The translations under genes and the position numbers were made by a program. Shown in pieces: positions 1 through 7,163 of a DNA stretch of 14,227 nucleotides (position 1 is its first letter; each line of letters opens with the position of its first letter). This stretch comes from Marine Group II euryarchaeote MED-G33 (GTDB taxonomy: Archaea; Thermoplasmatota; Poseidoniia; Poseidoniales; Thalassarchaeaceae). The notes under the pieces were generated by a model. The model did not search any database and was not told the DNA's origin. It was given only the letters and a program-made list of their open reading frames with translations. The DNA lies in the NCBI GenBank assembly GCA_949538655.1, contig CATISE010000121.1, positions 1-14,227 of the forward strand, written 5' to 3'.

Positions 1-1160
1 CCAGTATTATCTCAGTCTCCATTCGGGAAGGTGCAATCACCAATGAAGGCGCGTCCATTGTTCACTTGGAAGTTCAAGTCGATGACGTCGATTGGAATAT
101 TCGAAGTGTGACTGCCGATTTGTCATCCCTTTCCCTTGGAACCATTACGTTGAACGATATTGGCCTTGAAGGGGATATTTCGATTCACGATGAGACATTT
201 ACGGCTGAAATAGAATATCCAGGGGTCATTGATGGTGACGTTAGTATCCAAATCGATGTCTCTGATGATTGGGCGACAATCAGTGAAAATCACGACATCT
301 TGGTTCTCAATCGCCTGCCTCAAATCACGTCGTTTGAATATTCTCCAAACACGGTCAACCGAGGAGATCTGACGACCGTTTCAATCAACGCGTTTGATGG
401 CTCAGGCGTGACGGCTGTTGGATTGGATACCACACAGTGGGGAGGGAACGTCACATGGCTTACACTTACAGATGGAGTTTGGAGTGGCGAAATGCTCGTC
501 CCAGACACAATACCTAGCGGAGATCAACTACTACCGATTCGCCTCGAAGATGGAGCTGGGGGAAGCGGACAAACCACACAGTTTGGGAGTGGTGAAGATT
601 TGCCAAGCCTATTCATTTTGAACCAAGGTCCAGCGATTTCAGATGTCACATTCTATCGAGATGGCGAAGTGGTATCGAGTCTTGGCATCCCTCTCACAGG
701 TTCCAACGAATACACGATGACTGCTCAAGTCACCGATTTAGACCCAGTATCAATCGTTCAAACACGACTGGGGATCATTGCTCCACCTGGACAAAGTGAA
801 AACTGGATTTCAATGCGCGATGATGGTGTAGGTCCAGATGCAATCGCTGGAGATGGAATCTGGTCGATTCTTGTTGAAGTTCGACCGGGTGTTCCTGGTG
901 GTGTTACAACCGTGGAAATTCGTGGTATCGATCAACAACTTGCCCAAACACCAGTGAATGATCGAACCTTCTCAATTGAATTGGGTTCATCAGAGGAGGG
1001 TGGCGGTGGTGGCCAAGCAGTGTTGGAAGGGGCCAGCCAAGAATGGTTGGTTTTCGGCATCATTGGGTTGTTTGTAATTCTAGCAATCGTCGGAATCACA
1101 ATGTGGATTCGGGGTGGCGGTCTCAAACAGATGATGCCCTCAGAGGACCCGTGGAAATAG
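1..1160 (+). CDS. Surface protein with Ig-like domains and C-terminal membrane anchor (5' partial)
   Basis: The reading frame is open from base 3, so the N-terminus lies before the window; the TTG at 66 is only an internal codon. The visible part is rich in beta-strand-like, Thr/Asp/Gly-rich sequence and seems to hold two or three Ig-like domains, roughly at bases 3-310, 310-630 and 630-985. The last contains the pattern RDDGVGPDAIAGDGIWS, which resembles the DDG..GDA.AGDG motif of choice-of-anchor type extracellular domains. A poly-Gly linker (about 996-1013) leads to one hydrophobic helix (about 1044-1112) and a short tail with basic residues, so the bulk should be outside the cell and the tail inside. 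No catalytic motif is visible. Function is unknown; adhesion, S-layer association or binding are possible but not shown. Confidence 0.8.
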   Translation, partial: SIISVSIREGAITNEGASIVHLEVQVDDVDWNIRSVTADLSSLSLGTITLNDIGLEGDISIHDETFTAEIEYPGVIDGDVSIQIDVSDDWATISENHDILVLNRLPQITSFEYSPNTVNRGDLTTVSINAFDGSGVTAVGLDTTQWGGNVTWLTLTDGVWSGEMLVPDTIPSGDQLLPIRLEDGAGGSGQTTQFGSGEDLPSLFILNQGPAISDVTFYRDGEVVSSLGIPLTGSNEYTMTAQVTDLDPVSIVQTRLGIIAPPGQSENWISMRDDGVGPDAIAGDGIWSILVEVRPGVPGGVTTVEIRGIDQQLAQTPVNDRTFSIELGSSEEGGGGGQAVLEGASQEWLVFGIIGLFVILAIVGITMWIRGGGLKQMMPSEDPWK

Positions 1161-1180
1161 ACCACTTCTCACCACCGACG

Positions 1181-1190
1181 CTTAGAAAAA
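1181..1190 (+). promoter_or_regulatory. Possible TATA-like box for tRNA-Gly
   Basis: An A-rich stretch (CTTAGAAAAA) is centred about 29 bases before the first base of the tRNA, the usual place for an archaeal TATA box. The match to TTTATATA is weak, so this rests mainly on position. Confidence 0.3.
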
Positions 1191-1214
1191 GGGGCGTCTG
1201 ATGGCCCAAGCACT

Positions 1215-1289
1215 GCGAGCGTAGTGTAGCGGTTATCACCGGGCGTTGCCAACGCCTGAACCCGGATTCAAATTCCGGCGCTCGCACCA
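1215..1289 (+). tRNA. tRNA-Gly (anticodon GCC), CCA encoded
   Basis: The cloverleaf can be folded by hand. The acceptor stem is GCGAGCG (1215-1221) with CGCTCGC (1279-1285), all seven pairs matched. The D arm has GTG (1224-1226) with CAC (1237-1239). The anticodon stem GGGCG (1241-1245) pairs with CGCCT (1253-1257), with one G-T pair. The loop TTGCCAA has anticodon GCC at 1248-1250, giving glycine. The variable loop has 4 bases. The T stem CCGGA/TCCGG encloses TTCAAAT. The discriminator is A1286 and CCA (1287-1289) is encoded. There is no intron. The 3' end lies one base from the stop codon of the convergent arsC-like gene. Confidence 0.96.
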
Positions 1290-1290
1290 A

Positions 1291-1653
1291 TCATTGGATT
1301 AGGGCCCGCACGTGTGCTTCAATCGTATCACGAGTTTTTCGGTAGACATCAATGTCATGGCCAACGGGATCATCCAGTTCCCAATCACCATTTAGCGGGA
1401 TGTTGGGGCATTGGACACCGCAACCCATACTGAACACCTTATCGAATGTCGTATGGTCAAAATCATCGACTAGCGAGGGTGATTGTTGTGAGATGTCAAT
1501 TCCCTTTTCAGCCATCACAGATACTGCATTTACAGCCACATTTGAACCAGGATGTGTTCCAGCACTGGCCGCGTCGATTCCAAGATGACGGGCCCAACCT
1601 TCCGCCATTTGACTGCGACAGGTATTTCCAACACAGACAAAGAGGACGCGCAT
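1291..1653 (-). CDS. ArsC-like arsenate reductase / low-molecular-weight phosphatase family protein
   Basis: This is a 120-residue protein of the low-molecular-weight tyrosine phosphatase fold. Numbered from the start at 1653, the P-loop is C7-V-G-N-T-C-R13-S (CX5R), followed by QMAEGW, which is typical of ArsC rather than of true tyrosine phosphatases. A second cysteine pair, C78-GVQ-C82 in MGCGVQCP, and the acid loop ELDDP (about 93-96) match the actinobacterial-style ArsC pattern. By family knowledge C7 would attack arsenate and C78/C82 would resolve or transfer the disulfide. An ATG at 1659 is also in frame; 1653 is preferred because family members start directly with the MRVLFVC strand. 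No ArsB, Acr3 or ArsR gene is adjacent, so arsenate as the real substrate is an inference. Confidence 0.85.
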   Translation of the reverse strand: MRVLFVCVGNTCRSQMAEGWARHLGIDAASAGTHPGSNVAVNAVSVMAEKGIDISQQSPSLVDDFDHTTFDKVFSMGCGVQCPNIPLNGDWELDDPVGHDIDVYRKTRDTIEAHVRALIQ

Positions 1654-1674
1654 GACCATCGAGCCACAGATTGG

Positions 1675-1684
1675 GATTTATCAA
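1675..1684 (-). promoter_or_regulatory. Possible TATA box for the arsC-like gene
   Basis: Read on the minus strand this is TTGATAAATC, centred about 27 bases before the ATG at 1653. That spacing would fit a leaderless or nearly leaderless archaeal transcript. No SD is seen before the gene, which agrees with this. It is a motif-and-position call only. Confidence 0.4.
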
Positions 1685-1753
1685 CCCTCTCAATATTCTA
1701 ATGAGATTGTGGATAGACACGACTTGAAGTACGGGTGATTGTTCGGCTCAATT

Positions 1754-1759
1754 GGAGAG
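1754..1759 (+). promoter_or_regulatory. Shine-Dalgarno site setting the Mrp start
   Basis: GGAGAG lies 6 bases before the ATG at 1766. It supports that start over the in-frame TTG at 1739, which has no such site. Confidence 0.6.
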
Positions 1760-1765
1760 AGCGAT

Positions 1766-2779
1766 ATGAGCGGCCCTATTTCTCATCACAACCCAAATGA
1801 GGATGAAGAAAAGGCAGAGGCTCCAGAAGCATCAGCTGACCAGAAAGCGCAGATGGAGCAGGCCTATGCACAGATGCGACGCAAACTTCGAATGACCCGC
1901 CTGGCAGAAGATATTGGAAACAAAATCATGGTTCTGTCCGGTAAAGGTGGAGTGGGTAAATCAACCGTTGCAACGGGTCTCGCTCTCAGTTTGGCTCGAC
2001 AGGGAAAGAAGGTTGGAATTCTCGATATTGACATTACTGGACCCAACATCCCCAAGATGCTCGGAATCGAAGGTACAGAACTTCATGTCGAGGACAATCA
2101 GATTCATCCCGCCGAGGGCCCAAATGGCCTCAAGGTAATGTCGATGGCGTTCCTGTTGGAAGATCCAGACAAACCTGTGATTTGGCGAGGCCCCATTAAA
2201 TTGGGAGCAATTCAGCAATTCATTGGTGATGTTGCATGGGGTAAACTGGACACACTCATCATCGACTTCCCACCAGGTACCAGCGATGAACCACTAACAG
2301 TCGCTCAATATCTACCCAATATCGATGGAATGGTGATCGTGACTACACCACAAGATGTTGCTCTTCTCGATAGTCGAAAGTCGATTAATTTCTCAAAGAC
2401 CGTCAAGATTCCAGTCTTGGGGGTCGTCGAGAACATGAGTGGGTACACGCTACGAGGTAAAGCAGATCCCAATACTGAGATCACCGTCATTGGTCCACAG
2501 GGTTTGCCACTTCAGGCGACCGCTGATGGAGACGGTGATTGGCGGGTCACCCTCAATTTATTCAAGCAAGGTGGTGGGGAAGCCGCCGCCGAGGAATTCG
2601 AAGTTCCCTTCTTGGGTGCTCTACCCTTTGATCCCGGTGTGGTACGTGGTGGGGATGACGGTGTACATCGAATCGTTGCTGAACCCGAAGGTGAAACAGC
2701 ACAGGCCTTCGATACGATTGTCACGAACTTGATGGCAGAGATTTCCAAGGGCGAAGATAGTGCTCCAGAAATCATCTAA
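1766..2779 (+). CDS. Mrp/NBP35 (ApbC) family P-loop ATPase, lacking all cysteines
   Basis: The protein has 337 residues. A charged N-terminal extension (about 1-45, rich in Glu, Ala and Gln) precedes the ATPase. The deviant Walker A is G59-KGGVGKST-67. It is followed by LDIDITGPNIP (86-96), the WRGP motif (140-143) and IIDFPPGTSDE (165-175), all hallmarks of the Mrp/NBP35/ApbC iron-sulfur carriers. In those proteins a CXXC just after the VENMSG segment binds a [4Fe-4S] cluster at the dimer interface. Here VVENMSGY is followed by about 38 residues (228-265) without cysteine, and the whole protein contains no Cys. The insert pattern (ADPNTEITV..G.P......ADGDGDWRVTL) looks like a strand pair of a bacterial Ig-like repeat. 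The family then resumes with GGGEAAAEEFEVPFLG. Membership is clear, but cluster carriage by cysteines is impossible, so a changed role is likely. Start chosen by the SD at 1754. Confidence 0.9.
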   Translation: MSGPISHHNPNEDEEKAEAPEASADQKAQMEQAYAQMRRKLRMTRLAEDIGNKIMVLSGKGGVGKSTVATGLALSLARQGKKVGILDIDITGPNIPKMLGIEGTELHVEDNQIHPAEGPNGLKVMSMAFLLEDPDKPVIWRGPIKLGAIQQFIGDVAWGKLDTLIIDFPPGTSDEPLTVAQYLPNIDGMVIVTTPQDVALLDSRKSINFSKTVKIPVLGVVENMSGYTLRGKADPNTEITVIGPQGLPLQATADGDGDWRVTLNLFKQGGGEAAAEEFEVPFLGALPFDPGVVRGGDDGVHRIVAEPEGETAQAFDTIVTNLMAEISKGEDSAPEII

Positions 2780-2831
2780 GTGGGAATACTCTTCATTGGA
2801 TGCCTCCTAGACGCTTCCGGAAGGGATTACG

Positions 2832-5003
2832 ATGGTCGGTGGAACTGGTATCTATGTCACGTGGGTGACAGGCGCCATCATCACCTCATTGATCTTAATG
2901 CCCATATTGAAACCACCTTGGGCTCGAATCACCCTCACCGGTTTTCAAGACATGTTCCGTCGTTACTGGATGCACGGAATCGTTGTCTTTTCGATCTACA
3001 TTTGGAAGGATATTTTTGATGGTGTCGACCGAATTTTAATGGCGAATACACGCATCGATATGACAGCTTACATCTATGCGATTGAAGGCGACATTGTCGT
3101 CTGGTTCCAGCATACATTTGAGAATACGATTCTAACCGCAGTATTGACGCATTTCTATGTCGCTGGGTACATGATGATCATTTTTTCTGCATTTGTTTAC
3201 ACCTGTTATTTCGATGATCGACACATGGCAGACAGAATTTCGCTTACACTTCTGTTGACATACATGTTGGCCCTTCCATTCTACTTGTTCTTCAATGTCA
3301 GGGTGACGGGCGATTATATTCCTGAAATGCAAACATTGGGATATCACCTCACCCCTGAAATTCAGACTTGGTTCACACGTATTGATCCATTTACCAATGG
3401 CATGCCAAGTTTACACATTGGGATTCCCTTTTCGATTTGGTATTGTTATGCTAGAAACGATCTCGATGGTCGTTGGAAACTTTGGCGATATTGTCTGATT
3501 GGATATACCCTCTTGACCTCATTCACAATTTTGTATTTAGGAATCCATTGGGTGAGTGACATCATTGGTGGAATTGCCGTAGGCATGCTCTCAGTTCACC
3601 TTTCCGAAAGAATCGCCCCGAAGGTTTGGTGGTTGTTAGACGAACGTTCATTCCTACATCGTGTATCGTGGCTTCTCTCTGATTGGCGCCGTCCAGTCAA
3701 AGAGATTCAAGCGATCATCGGGGGTTGGATTGCTTGGTTCAAAATCGGTGGGAGTCGACAAACTGGCGTTGTCATGATGCTTCTTCTCGCTGGTACTGGT
3801 GGCACTTTACTGTGGGATGCTACCCATCAACACTTCCCTGCAGAAGGCGTCTCGGCACCGGGTGTCGCTGCAGGTGCTGATGGATGGTTGGCCAGTTATG
3901 AAATTCAAGAAACCTTCAGTGAAGATGATGTTGAATGGACTGAAATATTGGTTACCATGTGGAACTTGACCAACCAGGAATCTTACCAACGAAATATTGC
4001 ACTCGATTTGGCATGGGGTGAATTCCCAATCGAGATTCTAATTGGCGAGTCTCACATTGTGGTTTGGCATGGCTATCAGATGGAATTTTTCAATCTTAGT
4101 AAGAATCAGTGGGAAGGCAGTTGGCTGACTGGTCCCCTGTTTGATGACATCGCCATGCCGTCTAACGGTAATGATGAATGGCCACGCATGGTCATGTTGA
4201 ACGATGGCGAAATCGAGATTCGTCTGCGTGGAGGGGTGTCTTGTTCGATAGAAAACCAATGCTTTGGCCCCCCTACTTCTCCGAATGGCCCAGTATCAAT
4301 GATCGCGGCCGACGACAATCGGGTTGCATACACAGAATTGGGAGAACCACTTTCCGTTCACATCCAAAAAATCGATGGAATTCAACAGCATATCACAGTT
4401 GAAATCAATGCAACGATTGGCGAAGAACGAGACAACCAAGTCTTCGAAATGACAGATACAATCGTAGATTACGAGAATGCAACAATCACGGAAATTGCTT
4501 TGGATGAAAATCACCTCGTAGCGCTAGTCAATCTCAGTGCAATCGATCGATTGGTTTTGGTCGACCTCTCAAGTGGTGAACAGCAAATTCTGGGTGATTC
4601 GATGTTCCCTGTTGCAGCTCCAAGCATCGGACACGGCTACGTTGCTTGGCAACATCATCAGTTCCTCATTTCCAACAATCCGATGGAGATGTATCTCGAT
4701 TGGGAGGTCAATTACCATGATATCGAAATGAATCAATCCTTCCAATTACATGCTGAAGATGAAATCGATCAACTTCAGCCTCAGGTAATGAAAGATCATA
4801 TCGCTTGGTTACAAGTTGATGAAGACAATGAAAAAGAAATTCGAATTTTCACTTTACAAGTTGTTTTGGAACCCTATTCATCAAACGTATTACAATTCTT
4901 CATTCTGATATTCCCAATACTTCTCTTGGTTTGGACATTTCAGCGTTTGAAGGAGAATGAAGGGCACATACTGCCCAAACGCCATTCAGAAGAGGAAGAG
5001 TAA
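2832..5003 (+). CDS. PAP2-superfamily (Aur1/IPC-synthase-like) membrane enzyme fused to an extracytoplasmic propeller-like domain
   Basis: The protein has 723 residues. Residues about 1-270 form a polytopic domain with hydrophobic segments near 5-25, 46-65, 98-127, 134-155, 191-206, 219-240 and 241-257. It holds the PAP2 motifs M191-PSLH-195 (C2, His195) and T232...H239-WVSD-243 (C3, His239 and Asp243). The Arg of classic phosphatase C3 (SR....H) is absent, as in the Aur1/IPC-synthase-like group. Such enzymes hydrolyse phospholipid phosphates or exchange lipid head groups on the outer membrane face; the substrate is unknown. A further helix (about 311-327) leads to about 340 residues with recurring VAW/VAL...DL/DG..I strands, resembling TolB/WD-type propeller blades. 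A last helix (685-706) and a charged tail return to the cytoplasm. The ATG is 52 bases after the mrp stop with a weak GGAAGGG upstream. Family PAP2 domains are usually free-standing, so the fusion is notable. Confidence 0.85.
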   Translation: MVGGTGIYVTWVTGAIITSLILMPILKPPWARITLTGFQDMFRRYWMHGIVVFSIYIWKDIFDGVDRILMANTRIDMTAYIYAIEGDIVVWFQHTFENTILTAVLTHFYVAGYMMIIFSAFVYTCYFDDRHMADRISLTLLLTYMLALPFYLFFNVRVTGDYIPEMQTLGYHLTPEIQTWFTRIDPFTNGMPSLHIGIPFSIWYCYARNDLDGRWKLWRYCLIGYTLLTSFTILYLGIHWVSDIIGGIAVGMLSVHLSERIAPKVWWLLDERSFLHRVSWLLSDWRRPVKEIQAIIGGWIAWFKIGGSRQTGVVMMLLLAGTGGTLLWDATHQHFPAEGVSAPGVAAGADGWLASYEIQETFSEDDVEWTEILVTMWNLTNQESYQRNIALDLAWGEFPIEILIGESHIVVWHGYQMEFFNLSKNQWEGSWLTGPLFDDIAMPSNGNDEWPRMVMLNDGEIEIRLRGGVSCSIENQCFGPPTSPNGPVSMIAADDNRVAYTELGEPLSVHIQKIDGIQQHITVEINATIGEERDNQVFEMTDTIVDYENATITEIALDENHLVALVNLSAIDRLVLVDLSSGEQQILGDSMFPVAAPSIGHGYVAWQHHQFLISNNPMEMYLDWEVNYHDIEMNQSFQLHAEDEIDQLQPQVMKDHIAWLQVDEDNEKEIRIFTLQVVLEPYSSNVLQFFILIFPILLLVWTFQRLKENEGHILPKRHSEEEE

Positions 5004-6080
5004 CTACTCTGCAAGTCTAAACATTTCATCCAGATTCCGCTGTGCACGCTCGATGACATCGGCATCGATTTCGATAATCTGATCCGGCCTTGGATTCTGC
5101 ATCGCTTGAAGAATATCTTCCAATTGTGTGGCTTTCATGTAACGACACATGACGCAGGCACCATACAGGTTGAGTTCAACTTCTGTTTCGGCCAACACAC
5201 GTTCAGCCGTGCCACATTCGGTAATCAACATCACATCTGGCTGTCCTTCTACACCGAGTCGAATCGCTTCGTGAATCAATTTCTCCGAAGAACCGATGAA
5301 ATCAGCTTCTTCCAAGACTTCTGCACTACATTCTGGGTGAGCCAAAACTGTAAGGTTCTCGCCGATTCTTTGTTTCCATTCTCGAACTTTATCGCCTGTA
5401 AATACGGCATGAACTTCGCATTCTCCATCGAAAACGATGACCTCTTTCTTTCCAGCAAGAGCCTTTTGGAGATGGGCACCCATGAATCGATCTGGCACAA
5501 AAATAAGTCGATCCCCCGGTAAGCGTTCACAGATTTTCAGATAATTACTACTGGTTACACTGACATCACATTCGGCCTTGACAGCAGCGGTTGTATTGAT
5601 GTAACACGCAACTGGAATCCCAGGATATTGCGCCTTCAAATCTCTGACATCTTGTGCTGTGATTCCATCCGAAAGGCTGCATCCTGCTTCAGGAGATGGG
5701 TGTAAAACGGTTTTGTGAGGGCTGACAATTTTTGCAGTTTCAGCCATGAATCGTACACTGGAGAAGAGAATCGTTTGCTGTGGTGCATCGCGTGCTGCTT
5801 TCGATAGGGTATAGGAATCAGCCACCTCATCGGCCACCCCGTAAATGATGTCGGGAGTTTGATATGAATGCGCAATCAGAAAAACATCATTTTCTTTTTT
5901 CAATCTGTTAATCTCCAAGGTGAGTGGCGCAATACTGCGGCATGTTTCAAGCGGCCATCTCTGGTGTTGTTGAATGGTGTTCTGGAGTCGAATTGCTTCA
6001 GCCTCAATTTCTTCTTCTGAAAACGAAGAAATCCCAAATTCCGCACGCGGTAGCGGTACGGTTGGCAAATTGAGCCCCAT
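5004..6080 (-). CDS. nadA: Quinolinate synthase NadA
   Basis: NadA condenses iminoaspartate with dihydroxyacetone phosphate to quinolinate, the precursor of NAD, using a [4Fe-4S] cluster in the cytoplasm. The 358-residue protein shows FLIAHSYQTPDI (67-78), GVADEVADSY (81-90), EAGCSLSDG (131-139), YINTTAAVKAECD (160-172), VTSSNY (175-180), IFVPDRFMGA (193-202), FDGECEVH (217-224) and HPEC (248-251). It ends with CVMCRYMK (309-316). By alignment with characterised NadA proteins the cluster ligands should be C134, C221 and C312. About 40 N-terminal residues precede the usual core. The start ATG at 6080 is the first in frame. No nadB or nadC lies beside it. The stop codon directly abuts that of the convergent PAP2 gene (5003/5004), with no base between. 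Confidence 0.96.
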   Translation of the reverse strand: MGLNLPTVPLPRAEFGISSFSEEEIEAEAIRLQNTIQQHQRWPLETCRSIAPLTLEINRLKKENDVFLIAHSYQTPDIIYGVADEVADSYTLSKAARDAPQQTILFSSVRFMAETAKIVSPHKTVLHPSPEAGCSLSDGITAQDVRDLKAQYPGIPVACYINTTAAVKAECDVSVTSSNYLKICERLPGDRLIFVPDRFMGAHLQKALAGKKEVIVFDGECEVHAVFTGDKVREWKQRIGENLTVLAHPECSAEVLEEADFIGSSEKLIHEAIRLGVEGQPDVMLITECGTAERVLAETEVELNLYGACVMCRYMKATQLEDILQAMQNPRPDQIIEIDADVIERAQRNLDEMFRLAE

Positions 6081-6132
6081 TGATTTCCCGTCTAGTGCAA
6101 CCGCTTTGAACTCATCTCATCTCCGGGAATCG

Positions 6133-6759
6133 ATGACGGGGCCATGGGTCGGTTCGGAAATGCTGCACCAAGGTGCAGAAGCCATCGTTCATGCGGGCAC
6201 ATGGATGGGCGAGTCAGCCGTTCTCAAACAAAGGCAACCGAGGACTTGGAGACACCCCGATTTAGACGCCCGTCTTACCAAATCAAGAATGTCTGCTGAA
6301 GTTCGTCTATTACGCCGCCTTCATCTAGTCGGAATCCCCGTACCCGTATTGCTTGCAATCGACTCTACCGCTGGATGGATGGTCACGAGTCGAATGCCTG
6401 GCGGTCCTCTGTTTGAACATCTCAGAAATGGGGGTGGGTCCGAAATGTTGGAAGATTTGGGAGCGACGATCCGCCGAATTCATGCCGCAGGCATCTCCCA
6501 CGGAGATTTAACCACTCATAATATCCTCTGGGACGCAGAACACGGTCTCTCAATCATCGACTTCGGCTTATCACAAATCACGGATGATATTGAACCGATG
6601 GGTTTGGACCTGCAAGTGCTAAATGAATGCTTGAAAGCCAGCCATCCAGATATTGAAGGAGCGATTGAAAGGGTTCTCGATGGTTACCTTCGAGAAGGTG
6701 GAAAAGAGATTATCAAACGATTCAATGAGATTCGGGGCCGAGTTCGATATCACGGTTAA
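6133..6759 (+). CDS. Bud32 / PRPK-type protein kinase of the KEOPS complex
   Basis: This 208-residue, RIO-related small kinase matches archaeal Bud32, which with Kae1, Cgi121 and Pcc1 makes the N6-threonylcarbamoyl-adenosine (t6A) modification of ANN-decoding tRNAs. Visible motifs are the Gly-loop HQGAEAIV (12-19), Lys32 in VLKQR, the RxPxLDxxL segment (40-48) with SRMSAEVRLL (51-60), the catalytic loop HGDLTTHN (123-130, Asp125 and Asn130) and IDFGLS (142-147, Asp143). The C-terminal EIRGRVRYHG resembles the basic Bud32 tail. The length is normal for a stand-alone Bud32; in several euryarchaea it is fused to Kae1, but no Kae1 sequence adjoins here. The frame stays open upstream to about 5974, overlapping nadA, but the kinase similarity starts at the ATG at 6133. 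It is divergent from nadA, with 52 bases between. Confidence 0.92.
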   Translation: MTGPWVGSEMLHQGAEAIVHAGTWMGESAVLKQRQPRTWRHPDLDARLTKSRMSAEVRLLRRLHLVGIPVPVLLAIDSTAGWMVTSRMPGGPLFEHLRNGGGSEMLEDLGATIRRIHAAGISHGDLTTHNILWDAEHGLSIIDFGLSQITDDIEPMGLDLQVLNECLKASHPDIEGAIERVLDGYLREGGKEIIKRFNEIRGRVRYHG

Positions 6760-7109
6760 GCAGTCTGGATGAGTTTCATCCCACCATAGGCCAAAAGAGG
6801 ACACCCTAGCAACGTGATTAGGAGATAACTTGCGGCGGTGCCATATTCGCTGTTCTCGAACAATTCGACCAGGTCGATGCTATAAGCTGACATCGTGGTA
6901 AATGCCCCCATAATTCCAGTCCCAAGAAGCAACCCCATCTCTGGAGAAATCGACATTCCAATGATGATCCCAAGCAAGAAAGAACCCAACAAATTGACCG
7001 TAAGAGTGCCCCATGGGAATCCATCCGGGAGCCACTCTCCAATCATGTATCGAAGCACAGCCCCGATGGCTCCACCCACCCCGACCAGTGCGATCATCTT
7101 GGGTTCCAT
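6756..7109 (-). CDS. crcB: Fluoride channel CrcB/Fluc
   Basis: A 117-residue protein with four hydrophobic helices. It carries GVGGAIGAVLRYMIG near the N-terminus, PWGTLTVNLLGSFLLGI in the second helix (with the pore Asn) and GIMGAFTTMSAYSIDLVELF in the third, where the helix break and the FTTxS residues line the fluoride path. Fluc proteins work as dual-topology dimers that let fluoride leave the cell passively. A single gene implies a homodimer. The ATG at 7109 (MEPKMIALVG) is chosen; ATG 7097 (MIALVG) is equally compatible with the family, while the upstream TTG at 7139 would add residues not seen in the family. The 3' end overlaps the convergent Bud32 gene by 4 bases. No fluoride riboswitch was recognised upstream. 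Confidence 0.93.
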   Translation of the reverse strand: MEPKMIALVGVGGAIGAVLRYMIGEWLPDGFPWGTLTVNLLGSFLLGIIIGMSISPEMGLLLGTGIMGAFTTMSAYSIDLVELFENSEYGTAASYLLITLLGCPLLAYGGMKLIQTA

Positions 7110-7163
7110 GACACCTTGGAACCGAAGAGAAGACTTCAACCCTCACCCTTGTTTCGCAGTTGC

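Noticed and set aside
1215..1660. tRNA-Gly as an integration site, with the arsC-like gene as cargo
   Set aside because: I found no repeat of the tRNA 3' end elsewhere in the window and no integrase gene.
1739..1765. TTG start extending the Mrp protein by nine residues
   Set aside because: The ATG at 1766 has a GGAGAG site at good distance; the TTG has none.
2780..3019. A short plus-strand frame beginning right after the Mrp stop
   Set aside because: It overlaps the PAP2 gene in another frame and starts with GTG without an SD; the PAP2 frame explains the region.
5106..5522. A 138-codon open frame on the plus strand
   Set aside because: It lies wholly antisense within nadA, which has all its family motifs. 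The translation resembles no family I know.
7110..7163. Fluoride riboswitch before crcB
   Set aside because: The gap is only 54 bases and I could not fold the pseudoknotted crcB motif in it.
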